Below, in pieces: positions 14,594 through 22,381 of a stretch of 64,000 nucleotides of DNA (position 1 is the first letter of the stretch; each line of letters begins with the position of its first letter). The notes beneath the pieces were generated by a model. That model was not told the DNA's origin and ran no database searches. It saw nothing but the letters and a program-made list of their open reading frames with translations. The translations under genes were made by a program, and so were the position numbers. Origin of the DNA: DASUPK01 sp963797265 (GTDB lineage: Bacteria; Actinomycetota; Thermoleophilia; Solirubrobacterales; 70-9); NCBI GenBank assembly GCA_963797265.1, contig CAWCOY010000002.1, positions 310,001-374,000 of the forward strand, read 5' to 3'.

Positions 14594-15421
14594 CTAGAGC
14601 CGGAAGGACGGCAGCAGGCGCTTCTCGGTCTCGCCCGAGACCTGGGCGGTCACCTCGACGTGGCCCTCCAGCGGGGTGTCGCGCAGCTTGGTTACGAGCA
14701 GGTCGTCGACCTGGAAGATGCCGGCGGAGTTGTTCATCTCGATCTCGATCTTCACCGGTCGCTCCTCCCCCGCCTCGATCCTGACCTCGTCGATCGCTGC
14801 GGCGGAGAGGGCGTGGATTCCGTAGTGCCCGCCCTCGACCGGTAGCCGGGAACGGCCCTCGGCCATATCGAGCGCATCGGCCACACGGACGACCCCCGCC
14901 TCGAGGGTGTAGGGCTCGCCGCGCCGGCGGTGACCGATGATCGCGTGCAGGATCTCCGAGATCACGACGGTCCGCTCGGGCTCCTTGTAGACGTCGGCGA
15001 GCAGCGACTGCAGGCGGTCCTGTACCAGGAAGAGACTGTAGGCCTCGTGGTCCGCGCGGTGGATCGACATGCCGACGTCGTGTAGGAGGGCACCGCCGGC
15101 CACGACCACCTCGGCGTCGCGATCCTTCATGCCGTGTTCCGTAACCATCGCCGGCTCGATGTCGCTCTTACCCAGTAGACGGAGAAGCCGAAGGGCGATG
15201 TTGAGCACCACCTGCACATGCACCCAGGAGTGATCGGACATCCCGAGCCGCTCGGAGGTGATCTGCGCCATGTACCACCAGGCGCGCACGCGCTCGTCCG
15301 CGTTCACCGCCTCGAGGAAGCTCTCGAGCTTGCGGTTGCCACGGGTCGGCGCGTGGACCTGCGACTTGGCGACCGCTTCCGCGATCGAACCGGCGCGCAC
15401 GTCTGGGCCTTTTGCTTCCAT
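14594..15421 (-). CDS. HD-domain phosphohydrolase
   Basis: A 275-residue cytosolic protein with an HD metal-dependent phosphohydrolase domain. The metal ligands are visible as HD in GALLHDVGMSIH, upstream histidines in SDHSWVHVQVV, downstream histidines in HAIIGHRRRG and the last aspartate in VRVADALDMAEG. The substrate is unknown; HD proteins hydrolyse nucleotides, cyclic nucleotides or (p)ppGpp. The start at ATG 15421 is preferred because AAGGAT precedes it; ATG 15448 lacks a ribosome site. It is read alone. Confidence 0.82.
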   Translation of the reverse strand: MEAKGPDVRAGSIAEAVAKSQVHAPTRGNRKLESFLEAVNADERVRAWWYMAQITSERLGMSDHSWVHVQVVLNIALRLLRLLGKSDIEPAMVTEHGMKDRDAEVVVAGGALLHDVGMSIHRADHEAYSLFLVQDRLQSLLADVYKEPERTVVISEILHAIIGHRRRGEPYTLEAGVVRVADALDMAEGRSRLPVEGGHYGIHALSAAAIDEVRIEAGEERPVKIEIEMNNSAGIFQVDDLLVTKLRDTPLEGHVEVTAQVSGETEKRLLPSFRL

Positions 15422-15515
15422 GTCCGCGGATCCTTGCAGGGGGCTCATAGGGGGTTCGAGTGACAGGACGTCATCAATGCACTTTCGGGCTATTTGCGGG
15501 ATTTCCGACCGGGGG

Positions 15516-15528
15516 CACGGTTACCGTG
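15516..15528. promoter_or_regulatory. Palindrome upstream of the small cysteine protein
   Basis: CACGGTTACCGTG is a perfect odd palindrome about 27 bases before the ATG at 15555 and between two divergent genes. A repressor site is plausible; no regulator is identified. Confidence 0.35.
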
Positions 15529-15554
15529 GCCCGGCTTCGGCTTAAGGAACTCGG

Positions 15555-15755
15555 ATGACGCTCTGTTCGAACACAGGCATATCCGTTCCTGAGTGCTCGT
15601 GTCGGGCCTGCCTCGAGGCCCAGATCGAGCGCCACATGCCGTCGTTGCTTGGCACGGTCCCCTCCAAGCAGCCCACCGTCGAGATGTCGGCCGCCTCGGG
15701 ACTCGCGAGGCTGCGCTTCGCCCGCCGCCTCAGGCGCCTGCACCGCGCCGCGTAG
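15555..15755 (+). CDS. Small cysteine-rich protein, unknown
   Basis: A 66-residue protein with a cysteine cluster near the N-terminus (C4, then CSCRAC at about 14-19) and a basic, arginine-rich end (ARLRFARRLRRLHRAA). AAGGA lies seven bases before the ATG and a palindrome lies just upstream, which supports a real gene. The cysteines could bind zinc or act as a redox switch, and the basic tail could bind nucleic acid. I recognise no family. A strong hairpin follows at 15784-15798. Confidence 0.5.
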   Translation: MTLCSNTGISVPECSCRACLEAQIERHMPSLLGTVPSKQPTVEMSAASGLARLRFARRLRRLHRAA

Positions 15756-15783
15756 CGTCGGCCAGGCCGCCCTTTCTGAGCGG

Positions 15784-15798
15784 GGGGCCGAAGGCCCC
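15784..15798. terminator. Bidirectional hairpin between convergent genes
   Basis: GGGGCC, loop GAA, GGCCCC. It lies between the small cysteine protein (plus) and the EamA transporter (minus), where a shared terminator is expected. No U tract is present on either side. Confidence 0.4.
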
Positions 15799-15851
15799 GA
15801 GCGATTACGGGGGCCGGCCGCCTGCCGGCGCGATCTGATGGCGAAGCCGGA

Positions 15852-16766
15852 TCAAGCCTCCGTGGGGGCCTCCGCCGCCCCGGCGCCCAGCACCCCAGCG
15901 CTCGCGACCACGACGAGCGAGATCCCGGCCACGTCGACCGCGGCCAGCCCCTGGCCCAGCGCCACCAGGCCGATCAGGGCAGCGACCGCCGGCTCCATGC
16001 TCATCAGGACGCCGAAGGTGCCGACCGCGATCCGCCGCAGCGCCTCCAGCTCGAGCGAGTAGGGGATCACCGAGCTGAGCACCGCTGTGGCCGCGCCGAC
16101 CGCCGCGGCACCCGGGTCGATCAGGTCGCCGCCGGCGGCCGCCGTCCCGGGAGCGAGCATGAGCGCCGCCGCGACCCCCATCGCCAGCGCCAGTCCCTTG
16201 CCGCCTGGAAAGGCCCGCCCCACCCTGGCGCTGAGCAGGATGTAGACCCCCCAGAATCCGCCGGCGAGGAGGGCGAAGCCGATCCCGGCGGCGCTCGCGG
16301 ACCCCGAGGGCCGGGTCAGCAGCAGCACGCCGGCCGCGGCGAAGCCGACCCAGACCAGGTCGAGGGGACGCCTCGAGGCGAGCAGGCCGACGAGCAGCGG
16401 ACCGACGAACTCGAAGGTCACCGCGATCCCGAGATCGATTCGGTCGAGCGCCTCGTAGAAGCAGAAGTTCATGCCGGCCAGCGTCACCCCGAACGCCACT
16501 GCGAGTACCAGCCCGTCGCGGCCGGCCTCGAGGGGCGCGGGCCGCCAGATCGCCAGCAGGAGAACCGCCGCGAACAGCAATCGATAGAGCACTGCGCCTG
16601 CGGGCCCAACCTGGTCGAAGAGGGTGGTCGCCGTCGCCGATCCCAGCTGCACCGAGACGACCGCGCCGATCACCAGCGCCGGCGCGGCGACCGACCGCCC
16701 CTCCCCCTGAGTCACCTGCGTGAAACGGGTTGCGCCTCGCTTCGCTGCGGCGCACCCTCGCATCAA
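15852..16766 (-). CDS. EamA/RhtA-family transporter
   Basis: Ten-helix inner-membrane exporter of the drug/metabolite transporter superfamily, 304 residues. Two EamA repeats are visible, the second beginning near FALLAGGFWGVYILLSARVG, and the ending SMEPAVAALIGLVALGQ is typical of the RhtA threonine/homoserine exporter group. The substrate is not provable from sequence. Its start overlaps the yjbQ stop by four bases, so the two are translationally coupled; a start further in (near SVAAPALVIG) is possible because the first 25 residues are polar. Confidence 0.85.
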   Translation of the reverse strand: MMRGCAAAKRGATRFTQVTQGEGRSVAAPALVIGAVVSVQLGSATATTLFDQVGPAGAVLYRLLFAAVLLLAIWRPAPLEAGRDGLVLAVAFGVTLAGMNFCFYEALDRIDLGIAVTFEFVGPLLVGLLASRRPLDLVWVGFAAAGVLLLTRPSGSASAAGIGFALLAGGFWGVYILLSARVGRAFPGGKGLALAMGVAAALMLAPGTAAAGGDLIDPGAAAVGAATAVLSSVIPYSLELEALRRIAVGTFGVLMSMEPAVAALIGLVALGQGLAAVDVAGISLVVVASAGVLGAGAAEAPTEA

Positions 16767-17224
16767 TCGCCCATCACCTTAATCACCAGCCGCTTCGAGC
16801 GGCGGCCGTCGAACTCGCAGTAGAAGACTGCCTGCCAGGGACCGAGGTCGAGGCGGCCCTCGGTGATCGGCAGCACCACCTGGTGGTGGACCAGCAGGTT
16901 CTTGAGATGGGCGTCGCCGTTGTCCTCGCCGCCGCGGTGGTGGCGGTAGTCGCCGGGGTCGGGGAGCAGCTCGCGCGCGACGTCGTTCGCCGGCTCCTTC
17001 CAGCTGGGTGGGGCCACCTTGTCGAGCCACTCGAGGGTGTCCTGCTGGAGCCCGGGCTCATCGTCGTTCACCCAGACGGCCGCCGTGATGTGCATGGCCG
17101 AGACCAGCACCATGCCCTCCGATACCCCGGAGGCGTCGACCGCGCCCTGCACGTTCTCGGTGATTCGGATGAACTCGCGTCGCTCATTCGTGTTGAAGGT
17201 CATGTACTCGGTGTGCGACTTCAA
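16763..17224 (-). CDS. yjbQ: YjbQ family protein (UPF0047, secondary thiamine-phosphate synthase)
   Basis: A 153-residue YjbQ-fold protein. The N-terminus KSHTEYMTFNTNERREF, the metal-site region VSAMHITAAVWVNDDEP, the HLKNLL block and the ending VFYCEFDGRRSKRLVIKVMGD match the family. E. coli YjbQ has weak thiamine-phosphate synthase activity, but the true role is uncertain. The start is set at TTG 17224 because AGGAGG lies four bases upstream and homologues start with MKS; ATG 17254 is an alternative. It is divergent from the enoyl-CoA hydratase with only 28 bases between starts. Confidence 0.82.
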   Translation of the reverse strand: MKSHTEYMTFNTNERREFIRITENVQGAVDASGVSEGMVLVSAMHITAAVWVNDDEPGLQQDTLEWLDKVAPPSWKEPANDVARELLPDPGDYRHHRGGEDNGDAHLKNLLVHHQVVLPITEGRLDLGPWQAVFYCEFDGRRSKRLVIKVMGD

Positions 17225-17252
17225 GCGTCCTCCTTCTGACGTTTCGGAGATC

Positions 17253-17984
17253 ATGCCTGCCATGGCCGGGCTCCTCTCATTGGAGCGGCGCGAGGAAGTC
17301 GCGGTCGTCACGCTGCAGCGGCCCGAGAAGCGGAACGCCCTCTCGATCGATCTGCGGGTCGAGCTCGCGGAGTCATTCGGTTCGCTCGGCGATGATCCGG
17401 AGGTCGGGGCGATCGTGCTGACCGGCGCGCCGCCTGCTTTCTGCTCGGGGATGGACACCAGCGAGTTCGGCGGCGACCGGGCCCACAAGGAGCGGCTGGT
17501 GGAGACCAGCATCGGCTCGTTTCGGGCGGTCGGTCGCTGCCTCAAACCCGTGGTCGCCGCCGTCAACGGACCGGCTCTCGCCGGCGGCTTCGCTCTCGCG
17601 TTGCTCTGCGACCTGCGGCTCGCGGCGGAGGAGGCGAGCTTCGGCTTTCCGGAGCTGCCCCGGGGCATCCCGCCGAGCTACGCCGCCGCGCGGGCCGCCC
17701 TCCCCGCCCCGGTCGCCGCCGAGCTCACCCTCACCGGCAGGCTGCTCGACGCCGTGGGCGCTCTCCGCCTGGGAATCGTCGGCGCGGTCCACCCCGCCGA
17801 TGAGCTGATGCCGCGGGCGGTCGAACTGGCCGGCCGGATCGCCTCCGCCCCGCATCAGGCGACCGCGCAGACCAAGCGGCGGATCCTGATGGACCGCGAC
17901 CGTACGATCGGCCACCTCTTCGACGAGGAGGAGCGCCTGCTGCGGGACGCCCTGCTGGGAGACGATCCGGACGAGGCGGCGTAG
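17253..17984 (+). CDS. Enoyl-CoA hydratase/isomerase family protein (second copy)
   Basis: Crotonase-fold acyl-CoA enzyme of 243 residues. Marks are VTLQRPEKRNALSID, FCSGMDTSEFGG (first oxyanion segment) and NGPALAGGFALALLCDLRLA (second). The glutamate region FGFPELPRGIPPSYAA contains ELPRG. It is diverged from the copy at 12792. The start at ATG 17253 has GGAG just upstream; ATG 17262 is an alternative. The lipoyl-transferase gene begins five bases after its stop, so the two are cotranscribed. Confidence 0.87.
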   Translation: MPAMAGLLSLERREEVAVVTLQRPEKRNALSIDLRVELAESFGSLGDDPEVGAIVLTGAPPAFCSGMDTSEFGGDRAHKERLVETSIGSFRAVGRCLKPVVAAVNGPALAGGFALALLCDLRLAAEEASFGFPELPRGIPPSYAAARAALPAPVAAELTLTGRLLDAVGALRLGIVGAVHPADELMPRAVELAGRIASAPHQATAQTKRRILMDRDRTIGHLFDEEERLLRDALLGDDPDEAA

Positions 17985-17988
17985 AGAC

Positions 17989-18744
17989 GTGGATCGTCTG
18001 CGGCTCATCCGGCACTCGCTTCCGGACCAGCCCGAGCTCAGCACCGAGATCTCGCGCACGATCCTGCGCCGCGTGACCGCCGGAGAGCTGCCCCCCACGA
18101 TCCGGATTCACCGGCCCGGCAACGAGGTCGCGTTCGGCCGCCAGGACATCGCCAGCCCCGACTACAAGGCGGCCGCGGAGGCTGCCCGCGCCGCCGGGTT
18201 CGCCGCCGTCGAGCGCCTGGCGGGCGGCCGCGCGGCCGTCTTCCACCCGGGCACGATCGCGATCGCCCGCGCCTACAGCGACCCGCAGCCACCGAAGCGC
18301 ACGTATGCCCGCTTCGAGGAGATGGCTGAGGTGATCGCCGATGCCCTGCGCGGCCTCGGCGTCGATGCCAGGGTCGGCGAAGTCCCGCGCGAGTACTGCC
18401 CGGGCGCCTACAGCGTCAACGCCCGAGGCCAGACCAAGCTCGCCGGGATCGGCCAGCGGATGATTCGTGGCGGCGCCCACATGGGCGGAGTCGTGGTCGC
18501 GTCCGGCGGAAGCGAGATCGCGCGGGTCCTGGTGCCCGTCTACCGGGCCCTCCAGCTCGACTGGGACCCGGCCACCTCGGGAAGCGTCGCCGATGAGCTC
18601 GGCCGGGAGGTCGATGTCGGCGAGCTCGAGGAGGCACTGATCGCCGAGCTCGCCAAGCGCTATGAGCTGGTCGATGCGGAGCTCGACGAGCGGACGATGA
18701 GTCTCGCGGAGCAGGCGCTCGAGGAGACCCGTGCTAGGCGCTGA
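17989..18744 (+). CDS. Lipoate-protein ligase / octanoyltransferase (LplA/LipM family)
   Basis: A 251-residue enzyme that attaches lipoate or octanoate to lipoyl domains. The family blocks are RIHRPGNEVAFGRQD, RLAGGRAAVFHPGT and the catalytic lysine in QTKLAGIGQRM. A cysteine in EYCPGAYSVN sits 13 residues before that lysine, close to where LipM-type octanoyltransferases carry their catalytic cysteine, so an ATP-independent transferase is as likely as a ligase. It starts at GTG 17989, five bases after the hydratase gene. Its 3' end overlaps the convergent HAD gene by 11 bases. Confidence 0.8.
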   Translation: MDRLRLIRHSLPDQPELSTEISRTILRRVTAGELPPTIRIHRPGNEVAFGRQDIASPDYKAAAEAARAAGFAAVERLAGGRAAVFHPGTIAIARAYSDPQPPKRTYARFEEMAEVIADALRGLGVDARVGEVPREYCPGAYSVNARGQTKLAGIGQRMIRGGAHMGGVVVASGGSEIARVLVPVYRALQLDWDPATSGSVADELGREVDVGELEEALIAELAKRYELVDAELDERTMSLAEQALEETRARR

Positions 18745-19390
18745 ACGCCGACTCTCTCAGCGCCTGGCGGAGCTCTTCGACCGAGGTGTAGACGTCCTTC
18801 GCTCCGGCGTCGCGGAGCTCCTGCTCGGAGAACCCGCCGGTGAGCACGGCTAGGGTCTCGACGCCGGCGCGCTTCGCCGCCTCCACGTCCCAGACGGTGT
18901 CGCCGATCAGCGTCGCCTCGCCGTCGGCATCGACCTTGTCGAGCGCCGCCCTGATCAGGTCCGCCTCCGGCTTGGTGTTCTCGACATCGGCCGAGGTCGT
19001 CCAGGCGTCGAGGATCTCAGTGGCGTCGAGCAGCTCGAGGTAGTGCTCGACCTCCCACTCCTTCGCCGAGCTCGCCAGGACGACTGTGTAACCCCGCTCG
19101 CGGAGGTCCTCGATCAGCTCGCGCGAGCCCTCCATCGTCCGCACCTCGTCGATCAGCTCCCGGTAGAGGTCCGATTCGGCGTCCCTGACGTCGTCACCCA
19201 ACTGCTCCTCCACCTCGTCGCCCGCGAGAGCCGCGACCAGCTGGTCGCCGCCCATCCCGATGTGGCGGTGGATTCGCCAGATCGGCAGGGTCACCTCGTG
19301 CAGCCGGAAGGCGCGGAACCAGGCGATCGCGTGGTGGTAGTTCGTGTCGACGAGCGTGCCGTCGACGTCGAGGATGGCTATCCGCGACAT
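18734..19390 (-). CDS. HAD-superfamily phosphatase (phosphoglycolate phosphatase-like)
   Basis: A 218-residue haloacid dehalogenase hydrolase. The nucleophile and acid are D8 and D10 in LDVDGTLVDT, motif II is VLASSAK, the conserved lysine is in NTKPEADLI and motif IV is IGDTVWDVEAA. A helical cap lies between motifs I and II, as in phosphoglycolate or pyrophosphatase-type enzymes. The substrate is unknown. The start at ATG 19390 is chosen because the next ATG upstream adds only unconserved residues. It is divergent from the GH15 gene with 17 bases between starts. Confidence 0.85.
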   Translation of the reverse strand: MSRIAILDVDGTLVDTNYHHAIAWFRAFRLHEVTLPIWRIHRHIGMGGDQLVAALAGDEVEEQLGDDVRDAESDLYRELIDEVRTMEGSRELIEDLRERGYTVVLASSAKEWEVEHYLELLDATEILDAWTTSADVENTKPEADLIRAALDKVDADGEATLIGDTVWDVEAAKRAGVETLAVLTGGFSEQELRDAGAKDVYTSVEELRQALRESAFSA

Positions 19391-19407
19391 GCGGGTATTC
19401 CCTACCC

Positions 19408-21240
19408 GTGGGCGAGAAATTTCCACCCATCGCCGACTATGGGCTGATCTCGGACTGCCAGACCGCCGCCCTCGTCTCCCGCACGGGGTCAGTGGACTGG
19501 CTCTGCCTCCCGCGCTTCGATTCGGGCAGCGCCTTCGGCCGGCTGCTGGATTGGGAGCGCGGCGGCTGCTTCTCGATCGAGCCGGCCGGCTCCGGCGGAG
19601 AGCCCCGGGATCACCGCAGCTACCTCGAGGGCACCCTGGTGCTCGAGACCGTCTACCGCGTCGAGGGAGGCGAGGCGCGGCTGATCGACTGCCTCACGAT
19701 GCCGCGTCATGGCCCGAGCGGAGATCAGCCGCGACTGCTGCGGGTGATCGAGGGCATCCGCGGATCGGTGACCCTCGAGATCAGAATTGCGCCGCGCTTC
19801 GACTACGGCGGTGTCGACGCCTGGATCCGCCATCGCGGCCGCGGGGTCTTCACCGCGATCGGCGGCGATGACGGGCTGCTGATCTCCTCGGACACCGAGC
19901 TCGAGCTCGACGGTCACGAGCTGCGGGCGCGGGTCGCCGTCCGGCCCGGCGAGCGCGTGCGAACACACGTCGCTTTCGCCGATCCCGCGGAGCTGGAGGC
20001 CGAGGAAGTCTCGGGGCCGAGCGGCGACGAGCTCGATCAGGCGCTGACCGAGACGATCGAGTACTGGCGCGAGTGGTCGGGGTCGCTGGCGATCGACGGC
20101 ATAGACGAGCCCGGCGCGATCCGATCCGCGATGGTGCTCAAGGGCCTCACCCATCAGCACACCGGCGCCCTGGTCGCGGCCGCCACGACCTCGCTTCCCG
20201 AGACGCCGGGCGGCCAGCGCAACTGGGACTATCGCTACAGCTGGGTTCGCGACTCCGCGCTCGCGTCCCGCTCGCTGGCGGACCTCGGCGCCGAGGCCGA
20301 GGTGGACGCCTGCCGGCGCTTCATGGAGCGAAGCACCGCCGGGAACGCGGACGACCTCCAGATTCTCTTCGGCGTCGGCGGAGAGCGGCGATTGGACGAG
20401 CTGGAGCTCGAGCTCGAGGGCTATCGGGGCGCCAAACCGGTACGCGTCGGCAACGGGGCGACCGATCAGCTACAGCTCGACGCCCCGGGCCACCTCGTGA
20501 TGCAGAGCTGGCTCTGGTACGAGCGAGGCCATGAGCCGGACGACGACTACTGGCGCTTCATCGTCGACCTGGCGAACATGGCGGCCGAGCGCTGGAAGGA
20601 GCCGGACCGCGGCATCTGGGAGTGGCGAGGATCGCCCGAGCACTTCACACACTCAAAGGCCCTCTGCTGGGTCGCCCTCGACCGGGCGATGGAGCTTGCC
20701 AAGCGCTGCATGCGGAAGGCCCCCGAGCGCCGCTGGCGCAAGACCCGCGACCAGATCCGCCGGACGATCGAGCGGCGCGCCTACGACAAGCGGCGGGGCG
20801 TCTTCACCCGCACATTCGACGACAAGGGCATGGACGCCGCGCTGCTGCGCCTGCCGGCCGTGGGCTTCATCGAGTACGAGGACGAGCGCATGATCCGGAC
20901 CGTCGACGCGATCCGCGCGGAGCTCGACGTGGACGGACTGCTTCGCCGCTACGACGAGGACGACGGACTCCCCGGGAAAGAGGGAGCATTCCTCGCCTGC
21001 TCGTTCTGGCTGGTGGAGGTGCTCGCCCGGCAATCGCGCGCCGACGAGGCGCGCGAGGTGTTCGACCGCACGATGCAGACGGCCAACGGCCTCGGCCTCT
21101 TCTCCGAGGAATACGACGCGGGCCGCGGCGAGATGCGAGGCAACTTCCCGCAGGCGCTCACCCACCTCTCCCACATCGAGGCGGCCCTGGCTCTCGCGGA
21201 GCGGTCCGGGGCCGCCATGCCGGCCTCGGCCTCCTCTTAG
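19408..21240 (+). CDS. Glycoside hydrolase family 15 (glucoamylase / trehalase)
   Basis: A 610-residue inverting glycosidase. Residues 1-220 form the N-terminal beta domain beginning PPIADYGLISDCQTAALV, and the rest is the (alpha/alpha)6 barrel. The catalytic acid is E405 in GIWEWRG and the base is E567 or E568 in LFSEEYD. No signal peptide is present, so it acts in the cytosol. Actinobacterial GH15 proteins with this layout hydrolyse trehalose (mycobacterial type) or alpha-glucans; sequence alone does not separate them. It starts at GTG 19408 and is read alone. Confidence 0.88.
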   Translation: MGEKFPPIADYGLISDCQTAALVSRTGSVDWLCLPRFDSGSAFGRLLDWERGGCFSIEPAGSGGEPRDHRSYLEGTLVLETVYRVEGGEARLIDCLTMPRHGPSGDQPRLLRVIEGIRGSVTLEIRIAPRFDYGGVDAWIRHRGRGVFTAIGGDDGLLISSDTELELDGHELRARVAVRPGERVRTHVAFADPAELEAEEVSGPSGDELDQALTETIEYWREWSGSLAIDGIDEPGAIRSAMVLKGLTHQHTGALVAAATTSLPETPGGQRNWDYRYSWVRDSALASRSLADLGAEAEVDACRRFMERSTAGNADDLQILFGVGGERRLDELELELEGYRGAKPVRVGNGATDQLQLDAPGHLVMQSWLWYERGHEPDDDYWRFIVDLANMAAERWKEPDRGIWEWRGSPEHFTHSKALCWVALDRAMELAKRCMRKAPERRWRKTRDQIRRTIERRAYDKRRGVFTRTFDDKGMDAALLRLPAVGFIEYEDERMIRTVDAIRAELDVDGLLRRYDEDDGLPGKEGAFLACSFWLVEVLARQSRADEAREVFDRTMQTANGLGLFSEEYDAGRGEMRGNFPQALTHLSHIEAALALAERSGAAMPASASS

Positions 21241-21245
21241 GGGCC

Positions 21246-22220
21246 TCACCCCGGGGTCGCGTCGAGGAAGACTTCGGTCACGTCCGGGACGGCCTCGCGA
21301 ATGCTCTCCTCGATCCGGCTGGAGACGTCCTCGACCTCCCCGGCGTCTATGTCATCACGGAGGTCCACCCGGGCAGCCACCAGCAAAGCCTCCGGGGAGA
21401 GAACCATGCTGAGCAGCTCCTTCACCTCGACCACCTGCTCGAACTCCTCGATCGCCACCTCGATCGCGCGGCGCTCATCCTCTCTGGCCGCGGTGCCAAC
21501 GAGCAGGTGACTGGCGTCGCGGGCGATCCACACCGCCAAGGAGACCAAGAGCGTGCCGATCACGATGCCCGCCACCGGGTCGAAGACTGCGAGCGAGGTG
21601 ACCTGATCCGCCGCCAGTCCCGCGGCGGCGAGCAGCACCCCGATGAGGGCGGCGCTGTCCTCGAACAGGACCATCTTCAGGTTCGGATCGCGGTTCCGCC
21701 GCACGTGCTCGAAGATCGGCTCGCCTGCGTCGGCGGCCGAGCTCCTCGCCTGACGCACGGCCCTCACCCAGGAAATCCCCTCCGAGACGAAGGCGACCCC
21801 TAGCACCGCGTACGCGATCAGGTACCCGTTCCCCTCCCCGCCGCCGGCGAGCAGCCGGTAGACGCTGAACCCGATCGCAAAGGCCGCGCCCGCGAGGAAC
21901 ATCGTCACCGCCGCGAGGAAGGTCCACAGGTACCGCTGCTGGCCGTGGCCGAAGGGCCTCGAGGCGGTGGGCTCGCGGCCGGCGAGCGAGAAGGAGCTGA
22001 GGAGAAAGACCTGGTTCGTGGTGTCCGCGACCGAGTGGGCCGCCTCCGCGAGCATCGCGGCAGACCCCGCGATCAGACCGCCGCCCAGCTTCGCCACCGC
22101 GATGAGGGCGTTCGCGCCCAGCGCGACGAGCACGGTCTTGCGGCTTTCGGAGCTGTCGCGTGTCCGCTCGACGCTTCGGCGGCTGTAAGGCCGGGCGTTG
22201 CCGGCGGCCGCTGTGCTCAT
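21246..22220 (-). CDS. Cation diffusion facilitator family transporter
   Basis: A 324-residue CDF transporter of the subgroup with FGHGQQRYLW after helix II. Transport-site residues are in AEAAHSVADTTNQ and the helix V FEDSAALIGV. The C-terminal cytoplasmic domain starts near RAIEVAIEEFEQVVEV. It differs clearly from the CzcD-like gene at 7926 and belongs to the zinc/manganese/iron-type CDF branch. It is the last gene of the coupled operon, and its start overlaps the zinc-ribbon stop (ATGA). Confidence 0.87.
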   Translation of the reverse strand: MSTAAAGNARPYSRRSVERTRDSSESRKTVLVALGANALIAVAKLGGGLIAGSAAMLAEAAHSVADTTNQVFLLSSFSLAGREPTASRPFGHGQQRYLWTFLAAVTMFLAGAAFAIGFSVYRLLAGGGEGNGYLIAYAVLGVAFVSEGISWVRAVRQARSSAADAGEPIFEHVRRNRDPNLKMVLFEDSAALIGVLLAAAGLAADQVTSLAVFDPVAGIVIGTLLVSLAVWIARDASHLLVGTAAREDERRAIEVAIEEFEQVVEVKELLSMVLSPEALLVAARVDLRDDIDAGEVEDVSSRIEESIREAVPDVTEVFLDATPG

Positions 22221-22381
22221 TTCAGCCGCCAGGTCTCGTTCTGGCAGCGCGGGCAGACCGGCAGGTTGACCACGCCCTCGGGCACGGTGTGCCTGTACTC
22301 GCAGCGGCTGCAGACGAACGTCCCGGGCGTCACCGTCTCGCCAGAGACCAGCGGGCTGCCTCTGGAGTAGCCCTTCTTCAC
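22217..22381 (-). CDS. Small zinc-ribbon (rubredoxin-like) protein
   Basis: A 54-residue protein with two CxxC knuckles, CSRC and CPRC, separated by 15 residues, enough for one zinc or iron site. It starts at GTG 22381, overlapping the FAD/Fe-S dehydrogenase stop (GTGA), and its stop overlaps the CDF start (ATGA). That double coupling strongly supports it as a real gene. It could deliver electrons like rubredoxin or act as a metal-binding accessory of the dehydrogenase or transporter; I cannot choose. Confidence 0.8.
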   Translation of the reverse strand: MKKGYSRGSPLVSGETVTPGTFVCSRCEYRHTVPEGVVNLPVCPRCQNETWRLK

